From Chromera velia (lineage: Eukaryota > Sar > Chromeraceae), in contig JAHBMJ010005723.1 of assembly GCA_018398765.1 (NCBI GenBank), positions 1 through 64,000 on the forward strand: a stretch of 64,000 nt of DNA. Reading direction: 5' to 3'. Positions within the stretch are counted from its first letter, which is position 1. Each line of letters begins with the position of its first letter. Below are positions 1-11,879 of the stretch, piece after piece. A program made the translations under genes and the position numbers. The notes beneath the pieces are model-generated. The model was not told the DNA's origin. It did no database searches and saw nothing but the letters and a program-made list of their open reading frames with translations.

Positions 1-59
1 TGTGTGTGTGTGTGTGTCTGTGTGTGTGTGTGTAAGTGTGTGCGTGAGTGTGTGAGTGT

Positions 60-105
<46 letters not shown>

Positions 106-106
106 A
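1..106. repeat. (TG)n microsatellite in an intron
   Basis: Almost pure TG dinucleotide tract. It lies directly upstream of the first visible subtilase exon and ends just before that exon's acceptor, so it is the 3' part of an intron. Its translation (Met-Cys-Val runs) is not protein. Confidence 0.95.
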
Positions 107-121
107 AATGCATGGCTGCAG

Positions 122-3100
122 GGTCTGTTGAGTGACGCCGTGCGAGCTCTCGAGTACGCGTCCGAGAAGGGCGTCTCCGTGGTGTCCAACTCGTGGGGCG
201 GTGCTGCATTCTCCGCTTCCCTCAGGGCAGCCATCGAGGCCATCCAGAACGACAACATGCTCTTCATCTGTGCCGCAGGTTGGTCAGGTAGAGAAAGTCT
301 CGTGGTCGTGCACACATTAGTTTCCGGTTGTACATCGTAGACACAACAAAACAAGGGGGAGGCGCGCAAAGAAGATTCTACTGAAAGCGACCGGCAGGAG
401 GGAAAACGAACGGTGTACTCTAGAAATACGGCTGGGGGGAGAAGTAACACCAGACGCAGGAGCAATGCACCCTCTTCCATAGCAGCGTTGAAAAAAAGCC
501 AAAAGCCTTCGGGTCAAAGCGTCTCTCCATAGAGTCGGCGATTGACATCGACGCAAAGATTCTAGGACCAGATGGGCCGTATGCAATCAAGTTTATTAAT
601 CCATCGATTGTCCTTGTTTGTCCTGCAGGGAATGAGAACATTAACAATGACGTTGCCAACGACTACCCCTCAGCATATGCGCTGCCGAATATCATGACGG
701 TTTCTGCGGTCGATCGGGACCGGGCCCTCGCGTCATTTGCCTCCTACGGCCCCAACACGATCGACATCGTTGCCCCCGGAGTCCAAATCCTTTCCATGTC
801 TGCAGGCGATGCTTGGTGAGTCGTGCATCAGTTTTTGATTCCTTTCCTGAAGATGAACCGACCGAAGCTCTCCTCGGAGTGGAATGATTAGTGTTGATGG
901 CCTACGTACGTTTTCAAGTGCCTGCAAGATTTCCACGTGAAAATGTGTTTTGAGTCAGGGGTTGAGCATACATAGAGCCGCCCTCCTCTTTCTATGGAGA
1001 CGCCCTTTCCCTCTCTGTCTGTTTTTTGGATCGACCCGGAATTTTGTTTCTTGGATGAAGAAACCGAAAGTCGGTTTTAGAGCCTTGATTGAGGTTGCGT
1101 GGGGTCGCATGTCAAAAAGATGTCTTTTTGACGCCGTGGCAGCTCTTTTCCAGATTGAGATTTGGGTCCAGGGAAAGTCCTGCATGCTGAATGAGAACCT
1201 CTGCCTTCACTCTCGCATGTCGATCGGTTTGCACCCTCACATTGATGTCATTGATGGATGCATGCAGGTACGCGTACCGGTCAGGGACGTCCATGGCGGT
1301 GCCCCATGTCTCCGGTGCTGCTGCTCTCGTCCTCTCCGCATCTGGGGGCATGCCGTTCGCTTCCCTCAGGCAGCTGCTGGAGGAGACTAGCCAGGCTGCA
1401 GCAGTCAGAAGCGGGGAGGAATACAGACAGACGAAGGGAAGAGTGTTGGACGTTCAGGCTGCCGTCGCGAGGGCAGTGGCCAGTCGGTGGGTCAGTGCGC
1501 CCTCCGGTCTTGTGTCTGTGGAAGCGGGCGCTTCTGCCCAGGCTCTGCTGGAGATGGCAGTTCTGCAAGAAGGGACACACACCGCTGTAGTGGACGTCCG
1601 TGTGTCCTCGTCGGGAGTCTCGGAAGGCAGCGTGACGCTCACCGCACAAGGGAAGGGCGTTCCCCAGATGTCGAGCGCTTTGCCTGCCAGAATGGAGCTG
1701 GAAGCCGGTGACAGTGTGCCTCTTCTTCTGACAAACAGTGGCACTGCGCCTCTTGCTATAGGCTTCGTGTCTCTTGAGGGTGTGGGAAAAGATGCTTTCT
1801 CGGTTTCTCTCTCAGGCACCTCCTTGCTGGTCTTGCCTGCCGGACAGACCTCCTCTCAGACCCTCACGGTTAGTCCCTCATTCTTTCCGTGTGCCCATCT
1901 GGCTGCGTTCTGTTTCTCTCATATGCCCATGCCCATCTATCCCAGTCGACTCTGTAGAGGATCAGGATCAGTCATGGCGTCTCTACAGCTTGTTGACCCT
2001 GCCTCTCTTCCTTCTTTCCTTCCTTCCTTCCTTCCTTCCTTCCATATTCTTATTTCTAGCCACAATCTGGTTTCAAATTTCTCCTTGCTTGCTGTTCCCC
2101 TCCCCGTCGGATTGAAGCTCCCTCTTCAGGAACCTGCGCTAAAATTCGAAGGGAAATGCTTCTTCATTCTTCTCTGTAGTCTCGGAGGCAGTTTCTCGTC
2201 AGAGAGACCTTTTTCATCCTCTGTGTTTGATTCTCCTTGCAGGTTTCCTGCTTGTCCTCTGTCTCAGAGGCCACCCAGGCCACTCTCACCCTGACAGAGA
2301 ATTCTGGGTCCACCTCCCCTGCCGACCTCCAGACCTTCACCACCCGATCCATCCCCCTCTCCTGCGCTCCAGCTGTCACGACTACAACCACGACCACCAC
2401 TTCCACAACGACAACCGGAGGGGACGGGAGCACAACCACCACCGCAAGCCCCACACCAGTCCCCCCCTCAGAGAGCGAGTTCTGGGAACCCCCAGTGGAC
2501 AGCCCTCTCTGGCAATACGAGAGAATCCCCGGATGGGCCATCATGGGACAAAACGCTCGGGTGGGTAAGTGCCTTGAGAGAGAGTGCGTGGACCTTTCTT
2601 TTTGCAGAACTGCAAATTCATCAAAGCACAAAGGCACAGAATGCTCCTTCTGCTTCTCACGTCACGACAGACAAAGAGAGGAAGAACGAAAGAAAGAGAA
2701 ATAGACAGCTGACACATACAGAGACTGCCACACAGCATACTGACAGCAAATGGATCAAAAGAGCCAGGAATATCCAGGGGCCGCGCATGAGTAGAGAGAA
2801 GACAGCGAGAACAGATCATCTCACATTGCTGTCTTTCTTCGTTGCTCCCATCCATCCAAGAAGTCTCACTTCGTGCTCTGCCCTTCTCAGTCCTGCACAC
2901 ATGCGCTCTCCCGCTTTCACACCCTCTGTATGCACGCACGCACGCATGCAGGTGGTCGAGGGGGTCGGAAGCCCCGCAGAGTGTGCGGCTGCATGTGACT
3001 CGGAAGCCTCCTTTGCGTGTGTCTCGTTCGAGCACGAGTTGGCCAAGGGGCTCTGTAAGCTGTCTGCTGTTCGGAGGAGCGACTCTGTGGTGAAGACTGG

Positions 3101-3173
3101 CAACTTGTTCTTCCAGCCTGGTCACGGGCTTGTGGACATGTACGAAAAGTATGAAGAGGTGCGAAGGAGATGA
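122..3173 (+). CDS. Subtilisin-like serine protease (S8) with C-terminal PAN/Apple domain, 5' partial
   Basis: Five exons fit in phase: 122-278, 629-815, 1268-1868, 2243-2560, 2952-3173 (TGA), giving 494 residues. The protein shows SNSWGG, then CAAGN (the oxyanion-hole Asn, rebuilt across intron 1), then GTSMAVPHVSGAAAL with the catalytic Ser. The Asp and His of the triad must lie upstream of the window. After the catalytic domain comes a beta-rich stretch containing LTNSGTAPLAI, like Hydin/ASPM-type Ig domains, then a Thr-rich linker (about 20 Thr) that may be O-glycosylated. The last part is a PAN/Apple module with ECAAACDSEASFACVSF and the Cys of GLCKL. Family knowledge: such proteases are secreted, and PAN domains bind protein or sugar. 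The beta domain and linker are read from composition, so they are less certain than the peptidase. Confidence 0.88.
2007..2044. repeat. (CTTC)n microsatellite
   Basis: Tandem CTTC/TTCC units in the third intron of the subtilase gene. Confidence 0.9.
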
Positions 3174-5346
3174 TTATGCAGAAGAAAGCGGAAGGGAATG
3201 AAGGGAACGGCAGAGGAGACGGAGGAGGGAGAGAATTCCTTCTCTGTTTCTCTCTGCGAGCAGAATGAATGAATGAATGTCACAAACGTTTTTTTCTCCA
3301 AAGCCACAGAATCCATGTAGTCTGTACATTGCGTGAATTTCACGAAGGTGCAAGAGTCGTCTGTTTTTCGTGCACAGTCGGGCGAGCCTTCGCTTTCCCT
3401 TTCTTATCGATCGGGGCTTCAGACGCCCCCTCCCTCTTCTGCGTGTGTTCATTGATTCAATTTCTTTCCTTGATCTGAGTGGATTCCTCCGCAAGCTCCG
3501 TGGGGATGAACGCCGGGTTTGTGGGTGTCCACTCAGGAAAGGAAGGAAAGGAGAATGAATGCACACGCACTCACGGCCCCTGTGTCCTCGGCAAAAAGTC
3601 GGCAGATGGGCTGAAGGGAAGGAGTGTGGTTGATTGGCCTCTGCCGTGATAGAATGAGAAGGAGAAGGAAGAACAAGATGTGACGAAAAAAAGAAATTGC
3701 TGCACCAGAAATGAATGCAAAGCCAATGGACGAATCCACGCATTCTTCCTTCTTCTCGATCTACTGCGATTGAAGCGGGACGGTTGCAGCCTTAACCCTT
3801 CGCTAGGGGTTTAGGGGTGTGTGTGAAGGTGAAGGAAAGAGAGAGAGAGAGAGAGAGAGAAATGATGTCAGACAGGATTTGTTCGTTCAAACTTCATGGA
3901 GTCCGTGTACCACAAGAAAGAAATCAATTTCTCTTCATGGTCGTACATGCATGAATGAGAGTGATGCATGTGTGTGTGAACGCAATTGACCTGAAACAAT
4001 TTGTGCGTCGTGTTGTTCTTTCTCCATGTCTCTTTCCTTCCATCTTCCCTAACTACATGTCTCATGTCTCCTTTCGGCCTTCAAGGCCATGCGACCTTTC
4101 TTTTCCCCTTCCCCCCCTCGTGCGCATTTCGGCGTCTGAAGTTTCCTGATTCTACACAGGGGTCTTCAGGGGCTCGTTCGTCATCAAACAATTAAGTCAA
4201 AAAAGCTTGCCCAGCCCGCCTTAAAGTTTCATTTGACCTTTGAAGATCGCCTTGAAGTTCTCTCTTCATCTGGATGCAACATTAATCGTCAGCAGACCCT
4301 CCACCGATGATTTCATCAAACGCGAGCAGTCCATCTCCATGGAGCCCATTCGATTGGGTAAAGAGAGACTGAGCATGCAGAAAGCCGAGAAGAATTAAGA
4401 TCGAGGAAGAAGAAGAAGAGAATCGGGACCTCCGTCAAGAGCGGTGCAGAGCTGTCGCTGCCACATAGATCGTGCGGAGTGATAAGCCGGAGGGCATGAA
4501 AAGACCACTGACCGAGCTTTCTCCTGCTGTTGCCTCATTACAGTGGGACACTCTGCATCCGTCTTAGTCTATTTGTGCGTGGTTTTCTAACATTACCAAC
4601 TCGAACAAATGTACACAGTGCACAGAACTGGCTCTTTTCAAAAGCGAGAATTTCTTGGCTCGTGTATGCATGAGGCATTCAAGTCCAGTCTCGGTCTGTC
4701 CTGTGGATGGACATCAGAAAGCATTGACAGTCAAAAGCCAAACAAAGTAGGGGCATGAGATGTACACGTGTCATACACTGTGAGATGTTTAACTGTATTC
4801 GTTATCCATATGAGGATCGATGCATGATTTATGAATTGTTTCTAAAATAATCTTCTAGTGAGAGAATGGTGATAGATCTGAATGATTTACTATTAATATC
4901 TACAGGCAGTCTCTTAATAATAAAATTACTCAACATTCTTTTTAAATTTTAATTGAAATGCTTAACTTTACAGTCTTTACTTAACTTGCAATAAATTTGT
5001 TTTGGCTTCTAATACAGTGAAAAGTAAAGGCCAATGTGCAGTGTAAAGTCATTAACTGGGCCATGAGAACAACTTAATTCTGAAACATGTACGTATTTTT
5101 TAAAAAAATAAATTATCAACTGTATTCATCAATGTCTGCCATTGTCTGGATTAATGTTCAAGTTAGCACATCTAGTAGTAAATTAATATTATTAAAATAT
5201 TGTTTTAGAACTTAGATAAGCTGCTAGATAAGCTGATGAAAACGCAGTCTTGAAAAGGCTAAGTCTTCAAAGTTGTTTTACGATTCAAAAACTTGAAACT
5301 TCAACTTAGAGTTTAAAACAAAGTTAGAAAATCTTAAACCTAGTCT
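3174..5346. other. Spacer between convergent genes, becoming AT-rich
   Basis: Contains the presumed 3' UTR of the subtilase, a (GA)n tract at 3838-3862, and from about 4780 strongly AT-rich DNA. No reading frame here has domain content or coding character. The gene to the right ends toward it, so promoters are not expected. Confidence 0.7.
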
Positions 5347-5811
5347 TACGCATGTCGGGGGCGAGTGGGATGCTTTTTGCCCCCCCCTCTACATAGGAGA
5401 CCGGCGCTTTTCCGCAAAAAACTCGTTCTCATAATTGGTAAGGAGTTAGAAGCTGAAACTTTGTATAAGAAGACGTTGTAACGATAGAAAAAGAACTATG
5501 GAACATATTTTTTATATTATTTCTAGAAATATAGGCTGCCATACAAATTTTGTAAGTTTCATACCGTATTTTTTACTATTCAAAACCGTTTAAAAATGGC
5601 CTCAAAATCAAAAAATTTGTATGGCAGCCTATGTTTCTAGAAATGATATAAAAAATCTGTTCCGTACTTCTTTTTCTATCGTTACAACGTCTTCTTACAC
5701 AAAGTTTCAGCTTCTAACTCCTTACCAATTATGAGAACGAGTTTTTTATGGAAATGCCCCGCTTTAGGGCTGGGGGGCAAAAAGCACCCCACTCGCCCCC
5801 GGCATGCGTAA
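5347..5811. mobile_element. Fold-back (MITE-like) element with about 200-bp inverted arms
   Basis: The left arm starts CGCATGTCGGGGGCGAGTGG, and the right end is its reverse complement with one change in that stretch. The arms run about 200 bp each, by eye about 90 percent identical, around a loop of about 55 bp near 5550-5605. TA lies just outside both ends, which fits a TA target duplication as made by Tc1/mariner-type transposases. No transposase is encoded, so it would be non-autonomous. The G/C-rich tips contrast with the AT-rich surroundings. Superfamily is not established. Confidence 0.8.
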
Positions 5812-6189
5812 ACAATAAACTCATAATATGGCGGTTATTATGACCATGCAGTAAAAGTTTGAAATGTTTGTATTGTCTGAAATGAAAAAATGTTCATATG
5901 ACAAAATACGTGTAGAAAAATTTATGTTTTTTTCAAAGTTCTTTACACTATATAACTTTGTAAAGGAAAAATAAAAATCGGAAGAATTCTAAAAAGAATC
6001 TAATGTATCATATTTTCAGCTGTAATTTTTAGCTGGTTGTACTAGCGGTTATTAGCGGTCATAGCATCAGATGGCTTTCCTTTACTCGATCAGGAAACGT
6101 TTTTTCTTGCTATTTTAGCTAAGTTAAACCCATGTGCCAATTCTACACCATATGTGAATTGAAGATCGTTCGCTGCAGAAATTGCTCGA
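5812..6189. other. AT-rich spacer downstream of POLR3K
   Basis: No gene seen. It would carry the 3' UTR and polyadenylation region of the minus-strand POLR3K gene. Confidence 0.6.
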
Positions 6190-7072
6190 TTAATTTTCCC
6201 TCCACTGTCTGCTGCACTGCACACACTTGTAGAATGTCGTCATCGGTTCGTCGGCAGATCTGATCTGTAGTTGTCTGAAGTAGGCCATCCTGTACGCGCA
6301 CTTAGGACAAATCGCTGCATCGAGTCCATACCAGCAGGCACAAACATTAGTACAATACACTGAAACAGAGAAAGCAGACTGATTCGGCTGAAACGGTCCT
6401 TCCAATGCATCCATCCATCAATTCAGAAAGGTTTGCGGGCGTCTCGTCCCCCTCTGATCCGGCCCCCTTCCCTTCCCTTCACTCTCTGCCTTTTTCTCTG
6501 CCTGTCTGTCAGTCTGCCAGCCTATCTGCTTCACTGTCTGACGGCCAGCGCACCAGGCAGGCAGATGAACAGGCATGTATGCAACCAGAGAGAGGCATAG
6601 ACAGAGAGAGGACAGAAAACAGACTGTCAAACTGAAAATGGAGAGAGAATGTCAAACTGAAAGATGACCGAAAGTGAGGACATGAAGTTCGAGCTGACAC
6701 GATGGGAGAACTGCCGTCAAACACACAGCTTACGTCCACAAAGAGATCGACAGATGGTCTTGGCCAGAGAGAAGGATACCCTAACGAGCAAAGAGACTAG
6801 TCGAGCAAAGAAGACAACAGGAGAAAAGAGAAGAGCAGGGAAAAGAAGAGGAGGCAAAATAAATCCAGCAGACCTTCAGTCTTCTCCACGTTTGCCCACG
6901 CTTCTTTTCCTCCCAGGACGTCGTCTGCCTTTTTGGTCTCCATCACAGTTTTGGAGGTCACCTTCTTCTCCACCTTGAAGATGTACGGACACGTCCGACA
7001 GAAGAAGCGGAGCTGCTCATTACTTCTGTCAACAAGCAGAATGTTCGCACAGGTTGGGCAGAACACCGCCAT
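6190..7072 (-). CDS. POLR3K: DNA-directed RNA polymerase III subunit RPC11 (POLR3K/RPC10)
   Basis: Two exons, 7072-6874 and 6314-6190, join in phase 1 to give 107 residues, the normal family length (human 108). The N-terminal zinc ribbon uses Cys5, Cys8, Cys25 and Cys28 (FCPTC, FFCRTC). A conserved linker DDVLGGKEAW follows at residues 50-59. The C-terminal TFIIS-like ribbon uses Cys69, Cys72, Cys97 and Cys100 and carries the invariant RSADEPMTTFYKC. The Asp-Glu of that hairpin is the catalytic tip for RNA cleavage and proofreading in Pol III. The start was chosen at MAVFCPTC because it aligns with the family; an in-frame non-ATG extension to 7108 is not needed. The acceptor GATGCAG is preferred to an upstream TTTCAG because it restores TEAICPKC. 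The intron separates the two ribbons. Nothing looks broken. Confidence 0.96.
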
Positions 7073-8279
7073 GACTGCTGGGAACAAAAACTTAGCAGCC
7101 AGCCACACGGAGAGGAAAGCCTCACCACGCTCTCTGTTGATGCAACTATGTGACCAGGATACCCTCTCTCTTTCTCTTTGGCCCTCTTCTCAGACTTATT
7201 TCTCGTCCCGATGCGGCAGCATGCAATTAGCTCAGCCGAGGAGACGGCCGGTGAGTGACCTGTGTGAGGAAGGAGGGGGGGGGATCAGATCACCTCCTCA
7301 ATCTGTTCTAACACGCTTTCATGCATGTGACGGGGTCAGGTTTCTCAAAGGCTTCAAATGCCGCCAATACGTCTGCGACTCTTGCACTAGTAATACATAT
7401 AGTATTTAATAACGTGATCATACGTGTGAACGGAAAGTTCGAGACACCAGAGACGGACAGCAAAATTTGCATGCAAGTAGACGGCGATGCAGTATGCCGG
7501 GGCCCAGGGCCTCGGTTCTTGTCTAGCTCTGTACACCCCCGCGACCTGGCTCAAAGGGTAATTCGCGCGAGTGAAGCCTGATCGCGACACCCATCCGTCA
7601 CACAATCTAACGCACTCCGTGCGAATGGCCCGGAAAGCGAAATTTATTCTTGTTGCCCCTGCTTTAAATTTGGAAAGTGCCTCCTCAACTGAATTGTCTT
7701 TCCGGGGCCGAGCTTGGCGTGCATCAGATCTTCCTGTAAACGTCGGACGCAGCCATCCGTGTGGTCTAGGGGGATGCAATTTTTGTTAAGTGCCCTCTCA
7801 GCTTCGCTTTCTGGGCTATGTGCAATGCAACAGCTCCGTGCAAACCATTGCGGAAAGTTTGTACCAACGGTCGCAGAAAGTTCTAGCCATGCGCATAACT
7901 GTATCCGCGAAAACTTCAAGAAACGTACCCCTCAAGCAACCTGTGCGGGATTAACTCTTTGACGCAAGCATGCAACTCAATTAATTGGCATGCATCGATT
8001 TGTATGAAGAAGTAAAATGATAGTAAAATGTATATATATCGATGACACCAGGTGATATATTAATACTGTTATACAAAAGTTGAAGCCTGGCTCCACTCCA
8101 ACACTCAATTCCACAAACGACAATGACACAAATGACGCAACCATCCTTGTACACCTCGACAAAAAAAATTTAATAGACATTGATACATGCAGTCATTTTC
8201 TGTACCAGCTGAATCAGCTAGCTTTCCGCAGACACTCCTTCCTTTGTGCCCCCATGCACATGTAGAAGACACACATTAG
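7073..8279. other. Spacer upstream of POLR3K
   Basis: Should contain the POLR3K promoter (reading leftward). Short open frames on both strands have no domain features. No tRNA-like or rRNA-like sequence seen. Confidence 0.55.
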
Positions 8280-8552
8280 TGCCATCCAGCACCCAGCCTC
8301 AAGCTAGAAATAGCTCCCAAGCTGGCACACAAGGTCTGCAAGAAAGCAGGATGCGGTAGAAAGTTTTTGACAAAGAGTGCAAAGAAGCTGTACTGTTGTA
8401 CACAGTGCAAAATAGATGATGAAAGTAGAAAATGTCAAGCACCTGGGTGTACGCAAGTCTTCCACTGCACTGATCGATGCAGAAAATGGTGTTCTGTTTC
8501 TTACAATATAAAAATTTGGTTAAGCATGCAAGCAGCTTGGCGACAAAAATAA
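8280..8552 (+). CDS. Short cysteine-rich open frame, two zinc-finger-like units; fragment
   Basis: An open frame of 90 codons without an initiating ATG, bounded upstream directly by TAG. It has two similar Cys units: CKKAGCGRKF...YCCTQC and CQAPGCTQVF...CRKWC, each with Cys-x4-Cys and a later aromatic-Cys pair. The spacing looks like a zinc-binding module. It could be an exon of a gene I cannot join, or a worn piece of a transposon. The Helitron-like coding region begins 0.7 kb downstream. No function assigned. Confidence 0.35.
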   Translation, partial: CHPAPSLKLEIAPKLAHKVCKKAGCGRKFLTKSAKKLYCCTQCKIDDESRKCQAPGCTQVFHCTDRCRKWCSVSYNIKIWLSMQAAWRQK

Positions 8553-9237
8553 GCACCTCCAGCTTGGTGACAAAAACAACCAGCTCGTCAGTAGTCCAGA
8601 GTTTGTCAGAATTCTGCGTGTACTAGAGGAGACAGACAAACTCGGTGTGCGTTCGTTATAAGCTACCCGCATCAGTTGCATTGTACACTAGCTTGCCGAG
8701 TCGTATACTACAAAGCTGAACAACGATGCATTAAAGAAGAAAAATGGGCAGCGAAGTTAGCCGAGTGAACGAAGGTCAGCACCGCATGAGGCTACATGCA
8801 TACAAACTATGTACACACATCCACGCATGAATCTGATTCAGTCTTGTAGTAAGACGATACGGTCAGCTGTTACAGACGACTTCTTTGGATCTGTCTGAAC
8901 GTGCATGCTTTGGTCTGCTCCTGCTACACGTCTCATTGCTTGCGGTAGCGTCAGGTTGTTTCCAACGGACACCCTCTTTTTGTGTCATATTCTCATTGTT
9001 GTGCTGCTCTTAATTGAATTGGTCTGATCTTTGCTGCTTTCAACTATGAGCGACAGCCCTTCAATCAACTGCATTGCCACAAAGGCGTATCATAAGAAAG
9101 GAAATTTTGTCCTATTGCGTCATCCTTTATATTTCATCAACTCTGTGGTGCAGGCATTCACTGAACACCGCTTGCTTCGACGACTTCAATGACTGAACTT
9201 TCCACAGACTCCGATAGTCTGCGAATACGCTATCGCA

Positions 9238-9989
9238 GTGCACCACTGTCGTTCAAGGGATCTACCAAGTGCGTACAGACGCTTCCCCTGTGCTGTTTAC
9301 GGGTTAATGGTCCTCTTCGGTCTCATTTCCTCAGTTGCGTGTTTTACTGCACTAATTTCTGCAATTTGTGAAAACAAGCATCGACAGGCGAGCCCTGCAG
9401 TCAGGCTTGCGGCTGAGCAGCACAATGCTAATCAGGAAGGGAGAGAAAGAGAGTTAGACAAATGTATACACTGTGGTCTGAGCACTTTTCTGTGTATCGA
9501 CAGTCGTTGTGGAACCTGTGGAAAGCGTCCTTCTATTTATGAAGAGGATGGTGAATCTTTTCAGTAGGAACAGTGGAGAACTGTTATAAAGAAGAAAGAT
9601 GTGAAGCAGAGAAGGAGGCGAGATCCCACAGAAGAAATTGACTCCGCTGACAAAATTGCGGAGGAATCCGATGTGAGCAGTAATGCGGAACTGGACGATG
9701 CAGAAGAGTGCGAGATGGAGACCGAGAAAGTACTTCGTGTAAACAGCTTGTCCTGGTTGTCCAACCCGTTCCTTTCTATAGTTATAAAAAATGTGCCACG
9801 AGTGTTTGACTACCCGCCCCCTTTTACCTCATTAACTGGTCTTGTGCTCTCCCAAGACGGACTTCAAAACGAGACCTCCTTAAAAGAGCTTCTGTCACGA
9901 TTTCTTCGACTGGACAGTAAGTTAACAGGCCTTTTCAAGTTTTGTCCGCCTTCTTCGATGCTTCCATCTTCCCCACCTCAACTTGTATG
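9238..9989 (+). pseudogene. Helitron N-terminal region with zinc cluster
   Basis: One frame carries KCIHCGLSTFLC followed by CGTCGKR, a likely zinc-binding cluster, then a basic QRRRRDPTEE patch, an acidic stretch and SLSWLSNPFLSIVIK. The frame continues through a single TAG at 9565-9567, a sign of decay. A donor-like GTAAGT follows near 9918. Confidence 0.55.
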
Positions 9990-10194
9990 AACGAAGACGT
10001 CGATCTGTCTTCCGTTCATCATCTTTCACAGGGGTCCTCTCTGTTTCTTCTTGTCCCTCTCCTGCTCACTCCCTCCACCTTTCGTCCAACAGATTAAGAA
10101 ACATTCTCTCCCCCTACAGCGATTGACGGAATATGTATAAATCCATCTAAGCAACCGCGGATCTGCATATGTCTTCTTCCTGTCCAAAATCCCT

Positions 10195-11311
10195 GCAGAC
10201 TCGGTAAGATGCAGACTGGTACTCTGCAAACAGTGTACTGAGGCGATTGCCAGCAACCGCAGACCCCCAGACGCATTGGTCCTACAGTGGAACGGAGATC
10301 CCCGGATGACAGAAGCGTACGGTCCCCTTCTTCCCATTCCAGAGGTGTGGACCCCTGACTGGACTACCGACTTGGGCATTGTTGATGCAGCCCTCATTGC
10401 CAAGGTGCGTAGTCTGATCCCTTCAAAAAGATACCAGCAAATTCGTTGGTGAAAACAATGACAAGGCGTTTTCATACAGTGCATGCATTCAGTCACTGTG
10501 CAGCATCACTCTGATTTTCCTTTCATCTTACTCTCCCCCTGTTTTACACACTCCCTCAACTTTCGTCTGTTTATCGATTATACATGGAGCTCCAAAATGC
10601 AATTTGAAACAAAGAATGGCATGTCTTTGATTATTGCAGGTCCGTATTGTGGTGTGGATCTTCAAGGTGACGCCTGCAGGAATCGAAGTCAGCCGACAGA
10701 GTGCGCTTCCGGGGCACCAACATATTTGTGGGGGCATGATGTTCTTCCCCCAAGATGTCAATGCCATCCAGGCTTACCTTGAGGCACGTGAACGAATTCT
10801 CCCTCACCGACTGAACACGTTGAAAGGCAGCATGAGAGTTCTGTATAGAGGAAAGAAAACGGACCTTGCTTCTCAGTTGAAGCATTCGATCACGGCCCAC
10901 CCTCAGCTGATTTTGCAGGCAATTCGATGGAAGTGCAAGTACGACCATCGATATATTGCAGAGGGGTGGACTGTGGATGAAGAGACAGTCAAAGAGATAG
11001 AAGCAGAAATTTTGAAGGCGCAGGCAAAGGATTCCCATTGGGCAATCGACTTTAGCTTAGTGGAAATTAACGAAGAAGATGAAGAAGACGAATTCGCTCC
11101 ACTACCCAAAAAGCAGTCTGCGAAGCCCACCCATGCTGCAGCCGCTTCTGCCAGGGCCCCCCCCTCTGATCCGCCAGCTTCAGCCTCCAGCCCTGCAGAG
11201 GCACCGCCGGTTCGGGTTTCAGCAACTTTTTTGTCGGAGGCAGCCGATTCATCTCAGCCTGCTGCGTCCCCCCCTGATGAAGACGATGAGTCTCCAGTCA
11301 TCATCCACTAG
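10195..11311 (+). pseudogene. Helitron DUF6570-like region, two exons
   Basis: The first block contains LCKQC, then PDALVLQWNGDP and a VDAALIAK end at 10404. The donor GTGCGT and acceptor at 10639/10640 restore LIAKVRIVVWIFKV, followed by GGMMFFPQDVNAIQAYL. This order (Cys pair, 'E/DAALIAK-VR', 'F-P-Q-D-V') is typical of the region preceding Rep in Helitron proteins. The tail is acidic and proline/serine-rich and ends at a stop at 11311. The clean intron suggests this element was expressed with splicing. Confidence 0.6.
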
Positions 11312-11879
11312 AATGTCTTGGGGGTGATCGATCGGGGCCTCTGCGGAATTCCTGAAGGCGAGCGAAAACGGATGGCTCTTCAGTGTGAAGCTTCTGTCAC
11401 TCGAAGTGCGGCAACCACAGATGCGTAGAAGTCTGGTTTCCGAAGGTCCTCCCACAGCTCCGTTCCCGCTTCAGCGAGACCTCGCAGCGCTCCACCGACC
11501 TACCCAGCATCCCAGCCAAAAGATAGCAGTAGTCCGCCAGACACGGCCGACCCAGGCACCCTCATCATACCTCCCACGCCTTCTAAGCCCCTGGACATGT
11601 ACACTTCTTCCTGGATGTTTGTAGACACATTTTCAAGTGTTTTCGTCTATGGGGTTGGGGGGTTCGTTGGAGCAGGAAACAAATGGAAGAGCATGCCTGT
11701 TCCAGGTAGAGAATACTTTTCCCCGCGCAGCCTTTAAGGGAGAGCCCGGACAGAGCTGAGAAATGTGCGACAAAACGCCGCACGTTGTCCGGCCTTCTCT
11801 TTTGCAGTTCTGATTGTACTGCAGACCCATCAAGGACACTATGAAAGTCACCTGGCTTGGATCAATGGGTAGCAGAAAA

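Noticed and set aside
3790-3815. Telomere-like TTTAGGG sequence
   Set aside because: Only one or two imperfect units; no array.
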